Positions 62,327 through 64,000 of a stretch of DNA of 64,000 nt are shown here, in pieces. A model generated the notes under the pieces. That model had not been told where the DNA came from. It saw only the letters and a program-made list of their open reading frames with translations, and did not search any database. Location of the stretch: contig CAJMQJ010000002.1 of assembly GCA_905215525.1 (NCBI GenBank), positions 244,110 to 308,109 of the forward strand, read 5' to 3'. The stretch's first letter is position 1. Every line of letters starts with the position of its first letter. This stretch comes from an uncultured bacterium (GTDB lineage Bacteria; Actinomycetota; Coriobacteriia; Coriobacteriales; Coriobacteriaceae). The position numbers and the translations under genes are program-made.

Positions 62327-63409
62327 ATGCGCACGCTTGGAATGAGCGACTACACCGTCGGCGAGGACTGCTTTGACGAGCTGCCCGCCGCACTGGCAGA
62401 GTACGGAGCGACCAAGGTCGCCATCATTGGCGGCAAGCGAGCCCTGGCTGCGGCGCTGCCGGGTATCGCGGCGGCGCTGGCAGGCACCGATGTCGAGATT
62501 CTGGAGACGCGCGTCTACGGCACCAACAGTACGCGCACCAATATCGCCAAGGTCGTGAACTCCCCCGCCTGCCAAGAGGCCGACGTGCTCATCGCATGCG
62601 GTGGCGGCAAGGCGCTCGACACCGTCAAAACGGCGGCCATCGAGCTCAAGAAGATCGTCTTTACGGTACCGACGATTTGCTCCAATTGCTCGGCCGCGAC
62701 CGCCATTGCCGTTGTCTACAACGACGACGGCTCGCTCGAGGGCTATTCGTACCCCAACCGCCCCGCGCACATTTTCATCAACCCCAAGATCATCGCCGAG
62801 GCACCGGCGGAATACTTCTGGGCCGGCGTGGGCGATGCCTTGTCCAAGCAGCCCGAGGTCGAGTACGCCACGAGCGCCGGTAACCTGGAGCACACCGCCG
62901 GGCTTGGCCTGGCGCTCGCACACACCTGCTCCGAGCCGCTGTTTACCTATGGCGTGCGGGGTCTTGAGGACGTCCGCCAGGACCTATCCTCCGAGGCCGT
63001 CAAGCAAATCGCGCTCGATATCGTGGTCAACACAGGCTATGTCTCCAACCTGACCAACCAAAACGATTACTACTACAACTCGAGCGTGGCGCATGCGTTC
63101 TACAACGCCACGTGCAGCATTCCGCGCGAGGGCACCTACCTGCACGGCGAGGTCGTGAGCCTGGGTGTGCTCGTGCTTTTTGCCTACACGGGCGACACCG
63201 AGAACCTTGAGCGCTACGCCGCCTTTAACAAGCAGATGGGGCTGCCCGTAACGCTTGAGCAGGTCGGGCTTTCCGTGGCCGATATCCCCGCCCTGTGTGA
63301 ATACGCGCACGCCACCAACGAATGGAAGCAGGGAAACCCCGAGCCCTTCACCGACGAAAAGTTCGCCGCCGCCATCAAGGCCGCCAACGCCTACGGCCAC
63401 ACGCTCTAG
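62327..63409 (+). CDS. GldA-type iron-containing alcohol/glycerol dehydrogenase
   Basis: A 360-residue dehydrogenase of the glycerol/Fe-ADH fold. Nucleotide-binding part: VAIIGGKRALAAALPG and DVLIACGGGKALDTVKTAAIEL, then TVPTICSNCSAATAIAVVY. Metal-ligand segments: WAGVGDALSKQPEVEY (Asp), LGLALAHTC (His) and TYLHGEVVSLGVLVL (His). An AAGAAGG site precedes the ATG. Substrate could be glycerol, a diol or another alcohol. It is a single-gene unit between the ileS T-box and a strong terminator. Confidence 0.87.
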   Translation: MRTLGMSDYTVGEDCFDELPAALAEYGATKVAIIGGKRALAAALPGIAAALAGTDVEILETRVYGTNSTRTNIAKVVNSPACQEADVLIACGGGKALDTVKTAAIELKKIVFTVPTICSNCSAATAIAVVYNDDGSLEGYSYPNRPAHIFINPKIIAEAPAEYFWAGVGDALSKQPEVEYATSAGNLEHTAGLGLALAHTCSEPLFTYGVRGLEDVRQDLSSEAVKQIALDIVVNTGYVSNLTNQNDYYYNSSVAHAFYNATCSIPREGTYLHGEVVSLGVLVLFAYTGDTENLERYAAFNKQMGLPVTLEQVGLSVADIPALCEYAHATNEWKQGNPEPFTDEKFAAAIKAANAYGHTL

Positions 63410-63420
63410 GCCCAGCCCAA

Positions 63421-63461
63421 AACCACCACAAAGGGGACAGGCACCTTTTGTGGTGGTTTTT
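63421..63461 (+). terminator. Terminator of the GldA-type gene
   Basis: AACCACCACAAAGG pairs with CCTTTTGTGGTGGTT, followed by TTTTTATT. It is the reverse-orientation counterpart of the element at 55781. Confidence 0.9.
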
Positions 63462-63584
63462 TATTGCTCCACCATTCAGTTCGTACTCGAACCCGGTTCT
63501 TTACGAGAAAGGGTTCGGATACGTTTTTTGTTTATCGGAAATTCTACGGAAGGACTACTCGGAACGGTAAACAGGAACGAACAA

Positions 63585-63632
63585 AGGCAGGGTATCATCG
63601 TGGTGATGGTATCCTGCCTTTTGTTTTGCGGG
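63585..63632 (+). terminator. Terminator-like hairpin in the leader of the last gene
   Basis: GGCAGGGTATCATC pairs with GATGGTATCCTGCC with two wobble pairs and runs into TTTTGTTTTG. With no gene just upstream it could act as an attenuator or close a small RNA. Confidence 0.6.
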
Positions 63633-63668
63633 ATCAAGGTCGCTTTGTGCGAACTTGATCGCCACTTA

Positions 63669-63725
63669 TATGGCGCATTGATGGCAATTGCTTCGTACGT
63701 ACATACCGGGAGCCTGTACACCCCT
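63669..63725 (+). other. Structured leader start with a possible short peptide
   Basis: The gap 63462-63924 holds the hairpin at 63585 and a possible 18-codon frame, ATG at 63680 to TAA at 63736 (MAIASYVHTGSLYTPGKA). Two stems follow: CACAC..GACTTTG/CAAAGTC..GTGTG (63738-63767) and CTAAG-GGG/CCC-CTTAG (63768-63788). No ribosome site is obvious for the peptide, so it is only a candidate leader peptide. Confidence 0.25.
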
Positions 63726-63737
63726 GGCAAGGCGTAA

Positions 63738-63788
63738 CACACTAGACTTTGTTCCAAAGTCCGTGTGCTAAGAGGGCAGGCCCCTTAG
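63738..63788 (+). promoter_or_regulatory. Two consecutive leader stem-loops
   Basis: Stem 1 pairs GACTTTG (63745-63751) with CAAAGTC (63755-63761), extended by CACAC/GTGTG. Stem 2 pairs CTAAG-A-GGG with CCC-CTTAG. They lie about 140 bases before the next start codon. They suggest post-transcriptional control; no known riboswitch class was recognised. Confidence 0.4.
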
Positions 63789-63924
63789 AATTCCTGTGGA
63801 GTGTGTACGCACGTACGCTGGAAAACGGCAAAATTTCGCTATATCAGGGCGTTCTTCCATTGGAGAGTATGGTATACACGGCTTAGTTCAACAAATTAGA
63901 ATTTATATATAAAGGAGAATAGTG

Positions 63925-64000
63925 ATGAAACTGTTTTTATGTTCTCACTTTTCAAGTGTAGGAAGTCTGATAAAGGAAGAAATTGAAAATAAAAAAGTCG
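63925..64000 (+). CDS. AT-rich gene, 5' end only; peptidase E / type 1 glutaminase-like
   Basis: The window ends after 25 codons: MKLFLCSHFSSVGSLIKEEI and ENKKV. An AAAGGAG site lies seven bases before the ATG at 63925. The start resembles dipeptidase E-like (type 1 glutamine amidotransferase-like) proteins, where a MKLFLCS start leads into a Rossmann strand. With so few residues the call is weak. Base composition is clearly more AT-rich than everything before 63460, which suggests recent acquisition. Confidence 0.45.
   Translation, partial: MKLFLCSHFSSVGSLIKEEIENKKV

Noticed and set aside
63476..63757. 93-codon minus-strand frame near the right end
   Set aside because: It crosses the terminator hairpin at 63585, has no ribosome site, and its protein resembles no family I know.
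1..64000. CRISPR array
   Set aside because: No series of regularly spaced identical repeats and no cas genes were seen anywhere in the window.

Overview
The window looks like a chromosome segment of a gut actinobacterium of the class Coriobacteriia, most like Collinsella. This rests on gene content and style: a fructose PTS locus with two PfkB kinases, the alaS-ruvX-mltG-yqeG-aroK-aroB-like-pepP-efp-nusB-xseB-tlyA-nadK-recN chain, GC-rich coding sequence with AGGAGG-type ribosome sites, and compact intergenic hairpins. The assignment was made by eye, without a database search.

Layout. (1) 2-1003: end of a MacB/FtsX-type ABC permease. (2) 1087-23753: a vitamin B12 island, visibly richer in GCGC-type codons than the rest and bordered by two transposase scars: an IS21/IstA-like fragment at 1087-1214 and an IS3/OrfB-like fragment at 23661-23753. 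Its minus-strand arm (17642 down to 1215) is a chain of 17 overlapping genes, cbiF-D-L-G-H-ET-A-cobT-U-S-(CobU-like/CobC fusion)-cbiB-cobD-cbiP-cobO-cbiC-cbiJ. Its plus-strand arm (18101-23643) starts behind a sigma70 promoter and a cobalamin riboswitch. It encodes an exported, lipid-anchored CbiK-type cobaltochelatase, a small lipoprotein, and a BtuFCD/FecBCD-type importer. Together they cover the anaerobic route from sirohydrochlorin to adenosylcobalamin, but nothing in the window makes sirohydrochlorin. (3) 23756-27641: a TetR regulator, a YbhN-type membrane protein, two identical tRNA-Glu(CUC) genes and the CCA-adding enzyme. (4) 27806-35671: a fructose phosphotransferase locus (two 1-phosphofructokinase-like genes, EI, HPr, EIIBCA) with a divergent RpiR/SIS regulator. 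(5) 35731-49373: a housekeeping block from recN to alaS, with a DHQ-synthase-like protein that has lost its metal ligands. (6) 49380-58818: a PerM transporter, a SigB/F-type sigma factor with a degenerate RsbW-like partner, RarA, a dGTPase-like HD protein, a prepilin peptidase, a glycosyltransferase, RluD and LspA. (7) 59040-62185: ileS under a T-box leader. (8) 62327-63409: a GldA-type dehydrogenase. After about 63460 the sequence becomes AT-richer, shows a structured leader, and ends in the first 25 codons of a gene that looks recently acquired.

How it works together. In the B12 island, CbiK inserts cobalt and CbiL, H, F, G, D, E/T, J, C and A build cobyrinate diamide. CobO adenosylates it, CbiP and CobD/CbiB complete cobinamide phosphate, and CobU/T/S/C attach the lower ligand. 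The most interesting point is that the chelatase that should start the pathway carries a Tat/lipoprotein signal and sits with an importer rather than with the cytoplasmic enzymes. That suggests capture or metallation of a tetrapyrrole outside the membrane followed by uptake; this is an inference, not shown by the sequence.
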